A DNA stretch of 36,170 bases, taken from the NCBI RefSeq assembly GCF_009749385.1, contig NZ_WBIN01000021.1, forward strand, positions 1-36,170, written 5' to 3'. Of this stretch, positions 8,998 through 18,998 are shown piece by piece. This stretch comes from Agromyces allii (GTDB lineage: Bacteria; Actinomycetota; Actinomycetes; Actinomycetales; Microbacteriaceae). Position 1 is the stretch's first letter, and every line of letters starts with the position of its first letter. The position numbers and the translations under genes were made by a program. The notes beneath the pieces were generated by a model, which worked only from the letters and a program-made list of their open reading frames with translations, was not told where the DNA came from and made no database searches.

Positions 8998-9134
8998 GCC
9001 AGCAGCCTACGGGCGGCCTGCTCGGGGCCGCGCCGACCTGGCCTAGGCTTTTGCGAGGTGTCGTTGCGGCGTGCGGTCGGCGATGCCGCACCGGTCGAGC
9101 GGGTCGACCGGAACTGGCGCTTCGGGAGGCGAAC

Positions 9135-9926
9135 GTGCACGACGAACGCGCCCCCGGCGACGCCTCCGAGGTACCGGCGGTTCCCGATGCGCGCGACCTG
9201 CCCGATGCTGCAGACCCGGCCGCCGGCACGAGGTCGGATGCCGCGCGCTCGGCCGTGATCCGCGACTCGCTCTCGGTCGGGCTCGCGACCGCCGCGTACG
9301 GCATCTCGTTCGGGGCGCTGTCGGTGGCATCCGGACTCGACGTCTGGCAGACGATGTTCCTCAGCCTCGTGATGTTCACGGGCGGGTCGCAGTTCGCGCT
9401 GATCGGCGTGCTCGCCGGCGGCGGTGCCGCAGCCGCCGGGCCCGCCATCGCGGCGGCAGCACTGCTGGGGGTGCGCAACGTCGTCTACGGCATGCGCATG
9501 AAACCGCTCGTCGACCGTCGCGGGCCCGTCACCCGGGTCGCCGCCGCGTGGATCACGATCGACGAGTCCACCGCCGTCGCGCTCGCGCAGACGGAGGACC
9601 GCAGCGCGCGGCTCGGGTTCTGGCTCACCGGCGCGATCGTGTTCGTCGGCTGGAACATCACGACCCTCGTCGGCGCCCTCATCGGCGATGCGCTCGGCGA
9701 CACGAGGGCCTGGGGGCTGGATGCCGCGGCCGCCGCCGCATTCCTCGGGCTGCTCTGGCCGCGACTGAAGCGCGTGCAGGCCGGCGCGGTCGCCGTCGGC
9801 GCCGCCGTCGTCGCGACGATCGCGACGCCCGTGCTGATGCCCGGACTGCCCGTGCTCGTCGCGGCGCTCGTCGCCCTCGTCGTCGGCTGGTTCGACCTCT
9901 TCGACCGGAAGCGGGCCACCCCATGA
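9135..9926 (+). CDS. azlC: AzlC-family branched-chain amino acid exporter large subunit
   Basis: A 263-residue membrane protein with about seven hydrophobic helices after a ~35-residue acidic N-terminal tail. Typical AzlC features are AAYGISFGALSVASG near the first helix, FTGGSQFALIGVL, and a GVRNVVYGMRM segment. With AzlD it exports branched-chain amino acids or analogues. The GTG at 9135 was chosen because GGGAGG lies 6 bases upstream and it removes an implausible Arg-rich extension. The stop overlaps the azlD ATG (ATGA). Confidence 0.88.
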   Translation: MHDERAPGDASEVPAVPDARDLPDAADPAAGTRSDAARSAVIRDSLSVGLATAAYGISFGALSVASGLDVWQTMFLSLVMFTGGSQFALIGVLAGGGAAAAGPAIAAAALLGVRNVVYGMRMKPLVDRRGPVTRVAAAWITIDESTAVALAQTEDRSARLGFWLTGAIVFVGWNITTLVGALIGDALGDTRAWGLDAAAAAAFLGLLWPRLKRVQAGAVAVGAAVVATIATPVLMPGLPVLVAALVALVVGWFDLFDRKRATP

Positions 9927-10228
9927 CCATGTGGCACGTGATCCTCATCGCCTCGGCCGCGACGCTCGCGCTGAAGGTCGGCGGCTACGTCGTGCCGGCC
10001 GGGTTCCTCGAACGCGAACGCCCGGCGCGCATCGCCGACCTGCTCACGGTGGCGCTGCTCGCAGCGCTCATCGCCGTGCAGACCCTCGGCGCCGGGCAGG
10101 CGATCGTGCTCGATGCGCGCGTGCCGGCCCTGATCGTGGCGGCCGCGCTCTACGCGCTGCGGGTGCCGTTCGTGATCGTCGTCATCGTCGCCGCGGCAGT
10201 GGCCGCCGGCATCCGCGCCTTCACCTGA
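9923..10228 (+). CDS. azlD: AzlD-family branched-chain amino acid exporter small subunit
   Basis: A 101-residue protein with four hydrophobic segments, the standard AzlD size. It starts MTMWHVILIASAATLALK and carries the KVGGYVVPAGFLE loop after the first helix. The ATG overlaps the azlC stop by four bases, so the two are translated together. It is the accessory subunit of the AzlCD permease. Confidence 0.88.
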   Translation: MTMWHVILIASAATLALKVGGYVVPAGFLERERPARIADLLTVALLAALIAVQTLGAGQAIVLDARVPALIVAAALYALRVPFVIVVIVAAAVAAGIRAFT

Positions 10229-10261
10229 ACGGTCGGCAGTGCGGATGCCGCGCGCGGGCGT

Positions 10262-10325
10262 CGTCTCGACGGGCGCCGTCTCGACGGGCGCCGCCGCGCG
10301 ACATCCGGCACGAGACATCCGGCAC
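10262..10325. repeat. Short tandem repeats between azlD and def
   Basis: A 15-mer (CGTCTCGACGGGCGC) is duplicated at 10262-10276 and 10277-10291. Then GACATCCGGCAC occurs at 10300-10311 and again at 10314-10325. The region lies between convergent genes; no clear terminator stem is present. Confidence 0.7.
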
Positions 10326-10330
10326 CGGGA

Positions 10331-10897
10331 TCAGCCCTCGAGGTCGTCGACCCCCGGCATCCACGAGACGCCGGGCTCGCCCCAGCCGACCTTGCGGCAG
10401 ATCTTTGCGACGATGCGCTGCTCCTTGTCGGTGAGGCGATCGGTGTAGAGCGTGCCGTCGAGGTGGTCGAACTCGTGCTGGAAGATGCGGGCGAGCCAGC
10501 CCTCGGCCTCGATCTCGAACGGGTTTCCGTCGAGGTCGGTCGCACGCAGCACGGCCCGCTCGGCGCGGCGCAGCGGGAACCGTTCGCCCGGGAACGAGAG
10601 GCAGCCCTCGGACTCGAGGTCGGGATCGGGGTGGCCGGGCTCGAGCGGGGAGATCCACAGCTCGGGGTTGATCGCCACGCCGCGCCAGGACTGCTCGGCC
10701 TCGTCGGTCCACGTGAACGTGAAGACGCGCAACGGCACCCCGACCTGCGGTGCCGCGAGGCCCACGCCCGGCGCGGCATCCATCGTCTCGTAGAGGTCGC
10801 GCACGAGCTCGCGGATGTCGTCGTCGATCGTCTCGACGGGGAGCGCGGGGGAGTGGAGCACCGGGTCACCGGTGATGCGAATGGGAAGCACGGCCAT
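10331..10897 (-). CDS. def: Peptide deformylase
   Basis: A 188-residue metalloenzyme that removes the formyl group from the N-terminal Met of new proteins. All three family motifs are present: GVGLAAPQ (44-51), EGCLSF (97-102, metal ligand Cys99) and QHEFDHLDG (140-148, ligands His141 and His145, catalytic Glu142). The ATG at 10897 gives the normal length. A TATCCT hexamer sits about 6 bases before the ATG on the minus strand, so a leaderless mRNA is possible. Confidence 0.96.
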   Translation of the reverse strand: MAVLPIRITGDPVLHSPALPVETIDDDIRELVRDLYETMDAAPGVGLAAPQVGVPLRVFTFTWTDEAEQSWRGVAINPELWISPLEPGHPDPDLESEGCLSFPGERFPLRRAERAVLRATDLDGNPFEIEAEGWLARIFQHEFDHLDGTLYTDRLTDKEQRIVAKICRKVGWGEPGVSWMPGVDDLEG

Positions 10898-10936
10898 TCG
10901 CCAAGGATATCGACGCCGGGAGGGTAGGGTCGTTCC
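10898..10936. promoter_or_regulatory. Short divergent promoter region, possibly two leaderless promoters
   Basis: Only 39 bases separate the def and DMT-transporter start codons. TAGGGT (10925-10930) ends 6 bases before the GTG at 10937 on the plus strand. TATCCT ends 6 bases before the def ATG on the minus strand. Both are at the spacing expected when the transcription start coincides with the start codon. No good -35 boxes were found. Confidence 0.3.
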
Positions 10937-11854
10937 GTGGATCCGAACCTCAGCGACCTGACCGATCAGATCGCCCTCGACCCGAAGCAGTTCATCGGCA
11001 TCCCCCTGGCGCTCGTCGGGGCGGTGTTCCTCTCCCTCGGAGCGCAGTTCCAGCACCGCGGGGTCACCAAGGTCGAAGCCCACACCGCAGACGCACTGGG
11101 CAAGGGTCTGAACCTCGGTCAGCTCTGGCTGCTGCTCGCACGGCCCTCGTGGGTCATCGGCACCGTCATGCTCGGACTCGCGATCGTCTTCCAGCTCGCG
11201 AGCCTCACGTTCGCCCCGATCATCGTGGTGCAGCCGCTCGGCGCCATCGCCCTCGTGATCACGTCGATCCTGAACTCGCGGATCAACAAGGTCAAGCTCA
11301 ACTCGAAGTCGATCACCGCGATCGTCATGTGCGTCGGCGGCGTGTTCCTCTTCGTCGGCGTCGCGGCGTTCACGGCGGTCGACAAGCCCGTCACCGACCG
11401 GCAGCTCATCACGATCCTGACGCTGCTCGCCTGCGTGCTCGTCGCCGCGGGCCTCGCGTTCTGGTTCTTCCGCAGCCGCATCCGCGCCACCTTCTACGTG
11501 CTCATGGCCGGCGTGCTCTACGGTTTCGTGGCCACACTTGCGAAGGTCGTCATCGGCCGCGTGCAGCAGGGCGAGTTCGAGTGGCTCACCCTCACCTGCG
11601 TCATCGGACTGCTCGCCGCTACCGCGCTCGGCGCGTACTTCGTGCAGAACGCGTACGCCTCGGGCCCGCCCGACCTCGTCATCGCGGGTCTGACCGTCGT
11701 CGACCCGATCGTCGCCGTGCTGATCGGCATCGTCGTGCTCGGCGAGGCGTCGCAGGCCGCCCTCTGGGCCAACGTGACGTTCGCCATCGCCGGCGCCATC
11801 GCCGTCTGGGGCGTGTTCCTGCTCGCACGCAACCACCCGCAGACCCGGCTCTGA
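10937..11854 (+). CDS. DMT-superfamily (NIPA/EamA-like) membrane transporter
   Basis: A 305-residue protein with about nine to ten predicted membrane helices arranged as two related halves, as in drug/metabolite transporters. The first half has FQHRGV after helix 1 and PIIVVQPLGAIALV; the second has DLVIAGLTVVDPIVAVLIG followed by GEA, the usual EamA-type P-x-x-A pattern. Actinobacterial relatives are annotated only as DMT transporters; a Mg2+ role as in NIPA proteins is possible but unproven. The GTG start lies 7 bases after a TAGGGT hexamer. Confidence 0.8.
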   Translation: MDPNLSDLTDQIALDPKQFIGIPLALVGAVFLSLGAQFQHRGVTKVEAHTADALGKGLNLGQLWLLLARPSWVIGTVMLGLAIVFQLASLTFAPIIVVQPLGAIALVITSILNSRINKVKLNSKSITAIVMCVGGVFLFVGVAAFTAVDKPVTDRQLITILTLLACVLVAAGLAFWFFRSRIRATFYVLMAGVLYGFVATLAKVVIGRVQQGEFEWLTLTCVIGLLAATALGAYFVQNAYASGPPDLVIAGLTVVDPIVAVLIGIVVLGEASQAALWANVTFAIAGAIAVWGVFLLARNHPQTRL

Positions 11855-11993
11855 CGCTCCGACGACATGCCAGCGAAGCCGTCCCAGAAGCGGACTGCGT
11901 AGACTATCTTCGAACTCATCGCCCGCCAACATCCCTGCGCTGTGGCGAGATCGGCCGAATCGGCCGCCCCAGAATTGTGAGGAACATCTCCAC

Positions 11994-13250
11994 GTGTCTG
12001 ACACTCCCGGTGCGACATCCCCCAATGCCGCTGACCGCGCAGAGCCGGAACGCCCGCTCAGGATCCTGATCGGTGCCGATACCTTCGCGCCCAACGTCAA
12101 CGGCGCCGCGCGCTTCGCTGAACGCCTGGCCGCAGGCCTCGTCGAGCGCGGCCACGAGGTGCACGTCGTCGCACCCGCCGCGAGCCGCAAGAGCGGATCG
12201 TGGCCCGAAGTGCACGAGGGTCAGGAGATCACCGCGCACCGCCTCCACAGCTGGCGCTGGTACCCCCACGACTGGCTCCGCTTCGCGCTGCCGTGGCGCA
12301 TCCGCCAGAACAGCGCCCGCATCATCGATGCGGTCAAGCCCGACGTCGTGCACTTCCAGTCGCACATCATCGTCGGCCGTGGGCTCTCGATCGAGGCCGA
12401 GAAGCGCGGCATCCGCATCATCGGCACGAATCACTTCATGCCCGAGAACATGCTCGAGTTCACGCTGCTGCCCAAGGCATGGCAGGACTGGGCCGTCGGG
12501 CTCGCCTGGAAGGCCGCCGGCCGCACGTTCGGTCGCGCCGAATCGGTGACGACGCCGACGCTCAAGGCCGCGCAGTTCCTCGAGAAGCACACCGGGCTCG
12601 AGAACGTGCACGCCATCTCCTGCGGCATCGACGCGCACAAGTACTCCCCGAACTGGGAGCCGCGCACCGAGAACCGCATCCTCTTCGTCGGCCGCGTCAC
12701 CGGCGAGAAGCAGATCGACGTGCTGCTGCGCGCCCTCACCCTGCTGCCCGCCGAACTCGACGCCAAGGTCGAGATCGTCGGCGGCGGCGACCAGAAGCGC
12801 AACCTCGAGAACCTCGCCGTCGAACTCGGCATCGCCGACCGCGTGACCTTCACCGGCTACGTCACCGACGAGGAGCTCCGCGAGGCCTACCACCGCGCAT
12901 CCGTGCTCGCGATGCCCTCGATCGCCGAACTGCAGAGCATCGTGACCATGGAGGCCATGGCCTCGGCACTGCCCGTCGTCGCCGCCAACGCCATGGCGCT
13001 GCCGCACCTCGTGCACGACGGCCAGAACGGCCACCTCTTCGAGCCGAGCAACCCGCAGGACCTGGCCGACAAGCTGCGCGACGTGCTCGAGGCCTCGCCC
13101 GACGAGTACAACGCGATGAAGGCGTCGTCGCTCAAGTTCATCAAGGCGCACGACATCACGCGCACGCTCGACACGTTCGAGAGTCTGTATCGTGGTGAGC
13201 GCGTGACCGATCCGGTCACCGAGTCGATCCCGGTCATACTTCCCGACTGA
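11994..13250 (+). CDS. Glycosyltransferase family 4 (GT-B fold)
   Basis: A 418-residue retaining glycosyltransferase. The N-terminal acceptor domain opens with DTFAPNVNGAARFAERLA after a ~25-residue hydrophilic leader. The C-terminal donor domain starts at ILFVGRVTGEKQIDVLL (about 230) and carries the GT4 EX7E motif, ELQSIVTME, around residue 310-318. It probably transfers a sugar from a nucleotide donor to a lipid or glycan at the inner membrane face. Similarity is to actinobacterial lipid mannosyl/glucosyltransferases in general; donor and acceptor are not readable. The GTG start has GAGGA about 10 bases upstream. A tRNA begins 10 bases after its stop. Confidence 0.85.
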   Translation: MSDTPGATSPNAADRAEPERPLRILIGADTFAPNVNGAARFAERLAAGLVERGHEVHVVAPAASRKSGSWPEVHEGQEITAHRLHSWRWYPHDWLRFALPWRIRQNSARIIDAVKPDVVHFQSHIIVGRGLSIEAEKRGIRIIGTNHFMPENMLEFTLLPKAWQDWAVGLAWKAAGRTFGRAESVTTPTLKAAQFLEKHTGLENVHAISCGIDAHKYSPNWEPRTENRILFVGRVTGEKQIDVLLRALTLLPAELDAKVEIVGGGDQKRNLENLAVELGIADRVTFTGYVTDEELREAYHRASVLAMPSIAELQSIVTMEAMASALPVVAANAMALPHLVHDGQNGHLFEPSNPQDLADKLRDVLEASPDEYNAMKASSLKFIKAHDITRTLDTFESLYRGERVTDPVTESIPVILPD

Positions 13251-13260
13251 GTTCGCTCAC

Positions 13261-13334
13261 GGGGCGGTAGCTCAGCCGGTTAGAGCAGTGGACTCATAAT
13301 CCATCGGTCACGGGTTCAAGTCCCGTCCGCCCTA
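13261..13334 (+). tRNA. tRNA with CAT anticodon (elongator Met, or Ile2 if lysidine-modified)
   Basis: A 74-nt cloverleaf: acceptor GGGGCGG with CCGCCCT (terminal G-U pair), D arm from TAGCTC, anticodon loop CTCATAA with CAT at 13295-13297, T arm ACGGG-TTCAAGT-CCCGT, discriminator A. No CCA is encoded. The CAT anticodon and a normal G-start rule out nothing between elongator Met and Ile2; initiator is unlikely. Its 3' end is the likely chromosomal boundary of the accessory island that follows. Confidence 0.93.
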
Positions 13335-13648
13335 CTCGATAGATATTGCTTCTGATCAGGCATTTCTCATTCATTTCCGAGCCCGGCATGTTTGCGGAGC
13401 GAGCGTATCCAAGCTGCCGTATATCGGTTTGATCAGGGGTTTTTCGTCGGACTTGAACCCAAGTCCAGAAGTTCACGCATCAAGTGCCGGCCGTGCGGAT
13501 TTGCCTCCTGATCTGCGGTTTTTCAGGAGCATTTTCACCGGATCGGGTGCGTTCACGTTTATCCAACGTTTATTCGGCGGCTGCCACCACGCTGAGGCGC
13601 TCGGTTGCTGATTGGGTTCCTTATGAACGAAGCCGGTCTGCGATCGCG
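13335..13648. other. Intergenic island boundary between tRNA and jetD
   Basis: About 310 bases that are visibly less GC-rich than the left flank, with no convincing gene. At 13449-13460 there is GGACTTGAACCC, the exact reverse complement of the tRNA T-arm segment 13312-13323. The open reading on the minus strand across the tRNA is an artefact. No integrase gene lies here. Confidence 0.55.
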
Positions 13649-14848
13649 TCAGCCGGCGACGGCCAGCTCGTGGAGCGCTTCTGTGATCGAGATGCGTTCC
13701 TGTTCGATCCGGCGGAAGGCCACGTTGCCCGTGGTTGCAATGGCTGCGTAGGCGTCGTTCTCGGCAGCGGTGAGATTACCTAGGCGGATGCTGGACGGTT
13801 TGAGGGCGGCGCCGTGCTTGTCGCGGTTGACGCCGAGATGTGCGAATCGCGTGAGGGCAGTGGAGTCCATAAGGATCGACTCGAGTCGGATTCCCGAGGT
13901 TGCGAAGGCTGCCCGAAGGTGATCGAGGATGGCGTAGCCGTCAGCGTCCATGTCACCCCAGTAGTAGACCCTCGCGGCCGCTCGGATCCATGCGACGCCT
14001 GCGAGCAGCGACGATGCCGCCTTGCCACCGCCTTCGACGACGATGGTGCCCGGGGCGTCCGGGAACCAGAGCCGGCAGTCACGGTTCTCGACGATGAGCA
14101 CGGTCTGAGGGGCGTAAGCGGGTTGATGGGTGTCGCCGGTGGTCCAGGCGTCGTGGCGTCGTTGTTCGGTTGCGAGGTAGTCGGGGTCGACGTAGGTGAG
14201 GTGGGCGACGGCAAGACGCGGGCGGGTTTCTCCGTAGATATCGCGGCCGAGCAGGTCTCGGAGGAGGCCTCGATGTGCGTCGAGCCACTTCGTGTGCATC
14301 TCGGGGATCGGAAGTTGCCGTGTCGTCCATTCGCTTAGATCGGGTTGCTCGTCAAGCCAGGTGATGGCGCTGATGACTACCTCGACGTCGGTGTCGTCGA
14401 GTCGAGCAGTCCGCGCCAGGGCGTTCGCGGTGAGGGCGGCTCCTACGGTGCTCAGTCGACGCCCGATGCTGCGGGCGCGGTCGATGTCGACGCCGAACGG
14501 CGCACCGCCGAGGCGTTCGAGCACTTGCGTCGCAGCCTGCAGCGATCGAACCCTCAAGCGGAACGGCGCCTCCTGGGGGACACCTGCGACGGTCACCGCG
14601 CGAAGCTCGACGTCGGCGCCCGAATGGTCGAGCTCGACGCGACTCCAGGCCTGGCGCCAGTCATTCCAGGCGCCGTGTCCGAGGCCCGCGACGTCGTGCG
14701 ATCGGATGACTCCGGGCCTCAGGCTGATCTCCTTCGGTTCCTCAGCGGCGTGCGTCACTTCTGCGCAGAGCCGGCTGGCCCAGGTATCCGTCAGGTGGGC
14801 CCTCAGCTTGTTTGCTGCGTCGTCTGGCCAGACGAGTCGTGGGCTCAT
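13649..14848 (-). CDS. jetD: Wadjet nuclease subunit JetD
   Basis: A 399-residue protein of the DUF3322/DUF2220 pair that defines JetD. The C-terminal half is a Toprim-like catalytic domain: VVEGGGKA followed by YYWGDMDADGYAI, with the metal-binding acidic cluster D299/D301/D303. In characterised Wadjet systems JetD dimers cut circular DNA once the SMC motor has reeled it in. The ATG at 14848 overlaps the jetC stop by four bases, which fixes the start and excludes the much longer upstream reading. Last gene of the jetABCD operon. Confidence 0.92.
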   Translation of the reverse strand: MSPRLVWPDDAANKLRAHLTDTWASRLCAEVTHAAEEPKEISLRPGVIRSHDVAGLGHGAWNDWRQAWSRVELDHSGADVELRAVTVAGVPQEAPFRLRVRSLQAATQVLERLGGAPFGVDIDRARSIGRRLSTVGAALTANALARTARLDDTDVEVVISAITWLDEQPDLSEWTTRQLPIPEMHTKWLDAHRGLLRDLLGRDIYGETRPRLAVAHLTYVDPDYLATEQRRHDAWTTGDTHQPAYAPQTVLIVENRDCRLWFPDAPGTIVVEGGGKAASSLLAGVAWIRAAARVYYWGDMDADGYAILDHLRAAFATSGIRLESILMDSTALTRFAHLGVNRDKHGAALKPSSIRLGNLTAAENDAYAAIATTGNVAFRRIEQERISITEALHELAVAG

Positions 14849-17800
14849 GCGTGCGCCTGGGGTAGGGCGATTTTCGGCTTGGCCCAGGAGCGCCCGAGGG
14901 TGTCTTTGAGGATGTCGTATTCGACGTCGACGTGCGGTTCGATCGCGCTGTACTTGTCGTTGGGAGCACCGATGATGAGTTGGAAGCCGAGGCCGCGCCA
15001 CGCGCCGATGGCGCGTTTGGTGAAGTGCGCGTCGGCCTTGATCAGTGCTTCGTCGAGGAAGACGGGCGCGTAGCGGGGTCGCTCCGAGCCTGCGTCGCCG
15101 AGCTGGTAGCGGAGAGCGGCGCCGACGATGAACGCGATAAGTTCCTGCGATTCGCCGCCTGACTTCTCGCCGATGTGGTCGTAGAGCGCGACATGCTGCT
15201 TCGTCTGCGCGTGGATGCGTTCGGCGCTGACCCGTACGTGGTTTCGCACATCGACGACCTCGGCGAACTCTGGTGCGTTCCGGCGGAGCCGTTCGATCAG
15301 CCGGGACATCCGGCGGTAGATGCGCTCGCGATCCTCTTCGCTTGTGGCCGCCTCGATCTGGGCGCGGACCTCGCGGAGGTCCCGTCGGAAGCGGCGTCGG
15401 ACCTCTGATTGGTTCTCGCGCAGGGTGATCTGCAGCCGGTGTTCGTCGTCGTAGAAGGGGAGGTCCTGCATGATCTGATTGATCGGCGTGATGCGATCGC
15501 GAATTTCTCGAAGGGCCCGACTGAGTGTCGAGTCGAGGTTGGTCAGATCGTTGCCCGAGAGCTTCAGCAGGCTGTCGCGCCATTCGGTCTCGAGCTCGTG
15601 GAGCCCGCTCGTCTCGAGGTCGAGGAGGACCCGCTCGAAATCGGCCAGCGACCGATCGGCGTCGGCGAGCAGATTCGGATTCGGCCAGCGGTCTAGGAAC
15701 GAAGTCATCGTGTGCCGGACTCGTTCGCGCTGCTCGACGAGGGCCTGTTGCGCTTCGCGCTGATCGTCGCCGAACCGTCGCGCGGCCGAGTCGAGCTCGG
15801 CGTCGAAGCGAGCGAGCACATCTGCCTTCGTGGACGTGTCCTCTTGGCCCGGCGCCGTGATCTTGCCGTCCAGGTACGTCGCCTGTTCCGTGGTGAGTGC
15901 GCGTGATGCGGACTCGGCCGCGTCGATGACGCTCTGTGCCGCGTCGACTTCGTCGGTGGTGTCGGTCCAGGTTTCGGCGAGGCGTTTCTTCTCGGCCTTG
16001 ATCTGGCCGATCTGTTCACGCAGTGCGGCGGTCTGTGCGCGCTTCTGATCGATCTGAGTCTGGATGCGCGCGAGATCAGGGTTTTCGGCGGTGACCTCGA
16101 GGATGACTGACTCCCATCGCTCGCACTCGGACACGATGGAGGCGACGTCGACCTGTTCCCAGGAGAGATCCCGAAGGGTGCCGAAGGCGGCGAGCCGTGC
16201 GTCGACAGCATCGAGCTCGGCCTCGGCGCTTTCAGCCTCGGCAGTAGCCGTCACGTGGGCGGTGCGCGCGTCGCGGAGCAGGACCGCGAGCTCGCCGAGC
16301 CGTCGCTGTGTCGAGAACCCGAGGACATTGGCACGCCCGTGTCCGCCGTGCGCGCCGCGAGCTCCCTGGGAGATCTGGCCGGAGATCGTCAGCGCCATCC
16401 GGTGGGCGCTGAGCTGATCGGGCGAGTCCACGCAGACGAAACCGAACCGTTTCTCGAGTCCGTCCACGAGCCACCCAGTGAAGGGCGACGGCTTGTAGTC
16501 GAGCCGGCCGGGCAGCGTGTGCGGGTCGGCGGCGTTTCGCGGTCGAAGTCCGGTGTGAACGCCCTCGAAACGAAGGCGTTCTCTGATCGACACGGTGTTG
16601 ATCGCCGCCCGAAACGACGGGAGATGCGCGGTATCGATCAGCAGGGTCGTCGCGAAGCCGCCGAGCGCGAGGTTGAATGCCTCGCGCCATGGTTCGAACT
16701 CGGTGCGTACCTCGATGAGTTCTCCGACGAACGGAACTTCGCTCGGTTCGAGGCCGGCGGTGTGCGCGAGGAGGTCGCGTGCGGCGCGAAGCGGCTCGGG
16801 GATGTTGTCTTGGCGGCCCTTGATCTGTTGCTCTTCGGTTTCGAGGGAGTCGACCGCCGCCTTCGCGGTCTTGAGGGCGTTCAGTGCCGTTGCATACTTC
16901 GTGCGCGCGGTCTGCTTGGCTTCTGGGTCGGCGAGCTCTTTGACCGCGCGGGCGGACAGGTTGTGGAATTCCTCCGCCGTCGTGATCGCGTCGTTCAGTA
17001 TTTCGAGCGCGGCGTCGAGCTTTCGGCGCTCGCGTGCTGCGCCTTCGAGTCTCGGCGTCAGTCCCCGGAGTTCGCGCTTCGCGGTTTCGAGGCGGTCGCC
17101 TCCGGCGGCCCGGCGCACTTCGAGCAAGCCCTCGTACTCGGCCTCGGCAGCATCAGCCAACGCCGCGGCCTCGCTCGATCTCGCTGCGGCGTCATGCGTT
17201 TTCGATCGCAGTTCGGTTTCGAGGTCGCGGAGGAGTTCCAGGCGCTTCGACGCCCGCCACAGCGACGCGAGCGAATCCGGGTCGGTGAACCGACCAACTT
17301 CGTCCAGCACTCGGAGTCTGTCAGCGGCCGCTTCAATGCGTTCGCGAGCGGTCCGGATCGGTTCGAGCGCGCGTACCTGCTGCTGGGCGGTGAGCATGCG
17401 CGTGCGGGTGCCTTCGAGACTGTCGAAATGGGTGACCACGTCGTCGGCCGCGGCAAGCGTTGCCGGCTCCTCGAGGACCATTCGCTTGTAGAGGTCGTCG
17501 ACCGTGGTGATCTGCTGGCCCGCCTGAATGCGGGCGAGCAGGCTCATCGCTTTCGCGCCGGCACCCGCCGCGCCGATGCCGAGCACGTTGTGCAGGCGTG
17601 CCGAGAACTCGCGATCGGTCGGCAAGGTGTCGAGGCCCGTCGCCTTCACTGATGCGTCCGTGAGTCGGTGCTGCGCTGCTCTTTCGAGGTCGCTCAGATC
17701 GATTGAGCCGCTGACGGTCGCGCGGACGCGGACCGTGTCTTCAAGGACGCGGGCGTTCGCGGGGATGTACCAGGCGCGGACCGCGGTGAATTGCGAACCG

Positions 17801-18204
17801 TCGTGGTCGAGCCAGGTCATGGAGATTGCGGTCCACGTGTCGACGCCGTCGCCGCGGAGCACGGTGAGTTTCGTGCCTTCGTCGGTGCGGGTCTCGTCAG
17901 TCTTGCCTCGCCCGTACGAGAGGATGTTGCGCTGGTCCTGACCCCGGGGGCGACCGATCACGGCACCGTTTGACGCGCCGTTGAAAGGCGTGGTGTGCGG
18001 CATCATGAGCGCGACGTAGGCATCCATGAGTGTGGATTTGCCCGAGCCGGAGCCGCCGCAGAGGAGGGTCGCAGTGGGGGAGAAGCGCACGCGGTGGTGG
18101 CCGTCGTATCCGCCCCAGTTCACCAGTTGCAGGTCGCCGGCGACCCACTGCTGCCCGCGAGAGGCGGCCGGGATGAGCCCAAAAAGCGTGTCGAGCATCG
18201 TCAT
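14845..18204 (-). CDS. jetC: Wadjet SMC-like ATPase JetC
   Basis: A 1119-residue SMC/MukB-like motor. Walker A GSGSGKST is at residues 51-58, long heptad coiled coils run through about 290-480 and 640-960 around a central hinge-like segment, and the C-terminal head has the ABC signature SGGES (from Ser1015) and Walker B VFLDEA (Asp1051, Glu1052). In Wadjet, JetC extrudes DNA loops and measures circle size before cleavage. Its ATG overlaps the jetB stop (ATGA). All ATPase motifs are intact, so the system is probably functional. Confidence 0.94.
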   Translation of the reverse strand: MTMLDTLFGLIPAASRGQQWVAGDLQLVNWGGYDGHHRVRFSPTATLLCGGSGSGKSTLMDAYVALMMPHTTPFNGASNGAVIGRPRGQDQRNILSYGRGKTDETRTDEGTKLTVLRGDGVDTWTAISMTWLDHDGSQFTAVRAWYIPANARVLEDTVRVRATVSGSIDLSDLERAAQHRLTDASVKATGLDTLPTDREFSARLHNVLGIGAAGAGAKAMSLLARIQAGQQITTVDDLYKRMVLEEPATLAAADDVVTHFDSLEGTRTRMLTAQQQVRALEPIRTARERIEAAADRLRVLDEVGRFTDPDSLASLWRASKRLELLRDLETELRSKTHDAAARSSEAAALADAAEAEYEGLLEVRRAAGGDRLETAKRELRGLTPRLEGAARERRKLDAALEILNDAITTAEEFHNLSARAVKELADPEAKQTARTKYATALNALKTAKAAVDSLETEEQQIKGRQDNIPEPLRAARDLLAHTAGLEPSEVPFVGELIEVRTEFEPWREAFNLALGGFATTLLIDTAHLPSFRAAINTVSIRERLRFEGVHTGLRPRNAADPHTLPGRLDYKPSPFTGWLVDGLEKRFGFVCVDSPDQLSAHRMALTISGQISQGARGAHGGHGRANVLGFSTQRRLGELAVLLRDARTAHVTATAEAESAEAELDAVDARLAAFGTLRDLSWEQVDVASIVSECERWESVILEVTAENPDLARIQTQIDQKRAQTAALREQIGQIKAEKKRLAETWTDTTDEVDAAQSVIDAAESASRALTTEQATYLDGKITAPGQEDTSTKADVLARFDAELDSAARRFGDDQREAQQALVEQRERVRHTMTSFLDRWPNPNLLADADRSLADFERVLLDLETSGLHELETEWRDSLLKLSGNDLTNLDSTLSRALREIRDRITPINQIMQDLPFYDDEHRLQITLRENQSEVRRRFRRDLREVRAQIEAATSEEDRERIYRRMSRLIERLRRNAPEFAEVVDVRNHVRVSAERIHAQTKQHVALYDHIGEKSGGESQELIAFIVGAALRYQLGDAGSERPRYAPVFLDEALIKADAHFTKRAIGAWRGLGFQLIIGAPNDKYSAIEPHVDVEYDILKDTLGRSWAKPKIALPQAHA

Positions 18205-18998
18205 CGGACGGCCTCCGTATCGTCAGCCTCGAAGTCGTCGGGGGCGGCCTCGTCTGATTCTTCGGCGTCGAGGTCGAGCGCTTCGGCCGCGCCCGCTCGG
18301 GTTCGCACTTCGAGCCAGTCCTTCAGTTCGTTCAAGCGCGGAGAACTGAGCACGATCTCCACGAGCGGGCTGATGCGGTAACGGCCCTCTGACTCCTCGT
18401 CGAGGATCCCGTCCTGTCGAAGACGGTTGACTGCGCCGCGAATCGTCTTCTGGCGGCGGGCGGTGTCGCCATCGGCTGCGGTGAAATACGTCAGGGCAGT
18501 CTGTTCGATCTCTTCGATGTCGACGCGTGCCGAACCTTCGCCTGCCGTCGTCTCACGCTGGTAGACGGTTCGCAAGTGGACCAACACGAGCGTCTCGGCA
18601 CGGGAGTACGCCTCATCACGGAGCAGGATGGGGATCTCCAGTTCGTCGGAACGCAACTGCTCCTTGTAGGCAACACCGCGATCGTGATCGACGACGAGGC
18701 GCACGAACAGGTCGTGCAGCCTGGATTCGATCATCTGCTGGTTCTCGAGCAGCACCGCCCACTCCGCGCGACTGCGGTCGGCGAGTAGGAATCGCCGCTG
18801 CAGGAGCCGGACGAGCACGCGGCGCACCTCGGGATCAAGGACGCCGCGGTCACCCGCGAAGAGCTCATCCGCGTCGTTCTCCATCGCCACGGGTGCGATG
18901 AAGGCCGCATCGGCCGTCGCATCCACGTCGTCCCTCGGGTCCAGTTCATCTTCGAACTCGCGACGATCGAATTCAGTGGTGGGTGCGAGGTCAGTCAT
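18201..18998 (-). CDS. jetB: Wadjet accessory (kite-like) subunit JetB
   Basis: A 265-residue protein of the DUF4194 family. It begins with an acidic tail, then winged-helix-like segments (for example [19 protein letters not shown] at about 205-223) and ends with a very acidic tail. Such subunits bridge the kleisin JetA and the SMC heads, as MukE does. The ATG at 18998 was chosen because it overlaps the jetA stop by eight bases; the ~27 extra upstream residues of the longer reading are Arg/Ser-rich shadow sequence. Confidence 0.9.
   Translation of the reverse strand: MTDLAPTTEFDRREFEDELDPRDDVDATADAAFIAPVAMENDADELFAGDRGVLDPEVRRVLVRLLQRRFLLADRSRAEWAVLLENQQMIESRLHDLFVRLVVDHDRGVAYKEQLRSDELEIPILLRDEAYSRAETLVLVHLRTVYQRETTAGEGSARVDIEEIEQTALTYFTAADGDTARRQKTIRGAVNRLRQDGILDEESEGRYRISPLVEIVLSSPRLNELKDWLEVRTRAGAAEALDLDAEESDEAAPDDFEADDTEAVR

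Noticed and set aside
13294..13476. Minus-strand 60-residue reading across the CAT tRNA ending in RTGLEPVTDGL
   Set aside because: A well-known artefact of translating tRNA antisense; it overlaps a good cloverleaf.
13649..15583. jetD extended upstream to a 644-residue protein
   Set aside because: The extra ~245 residues are Arg/Pro-rich and overlap jetC; the ATG at 14848 has the normal 4-base overlap and family length.
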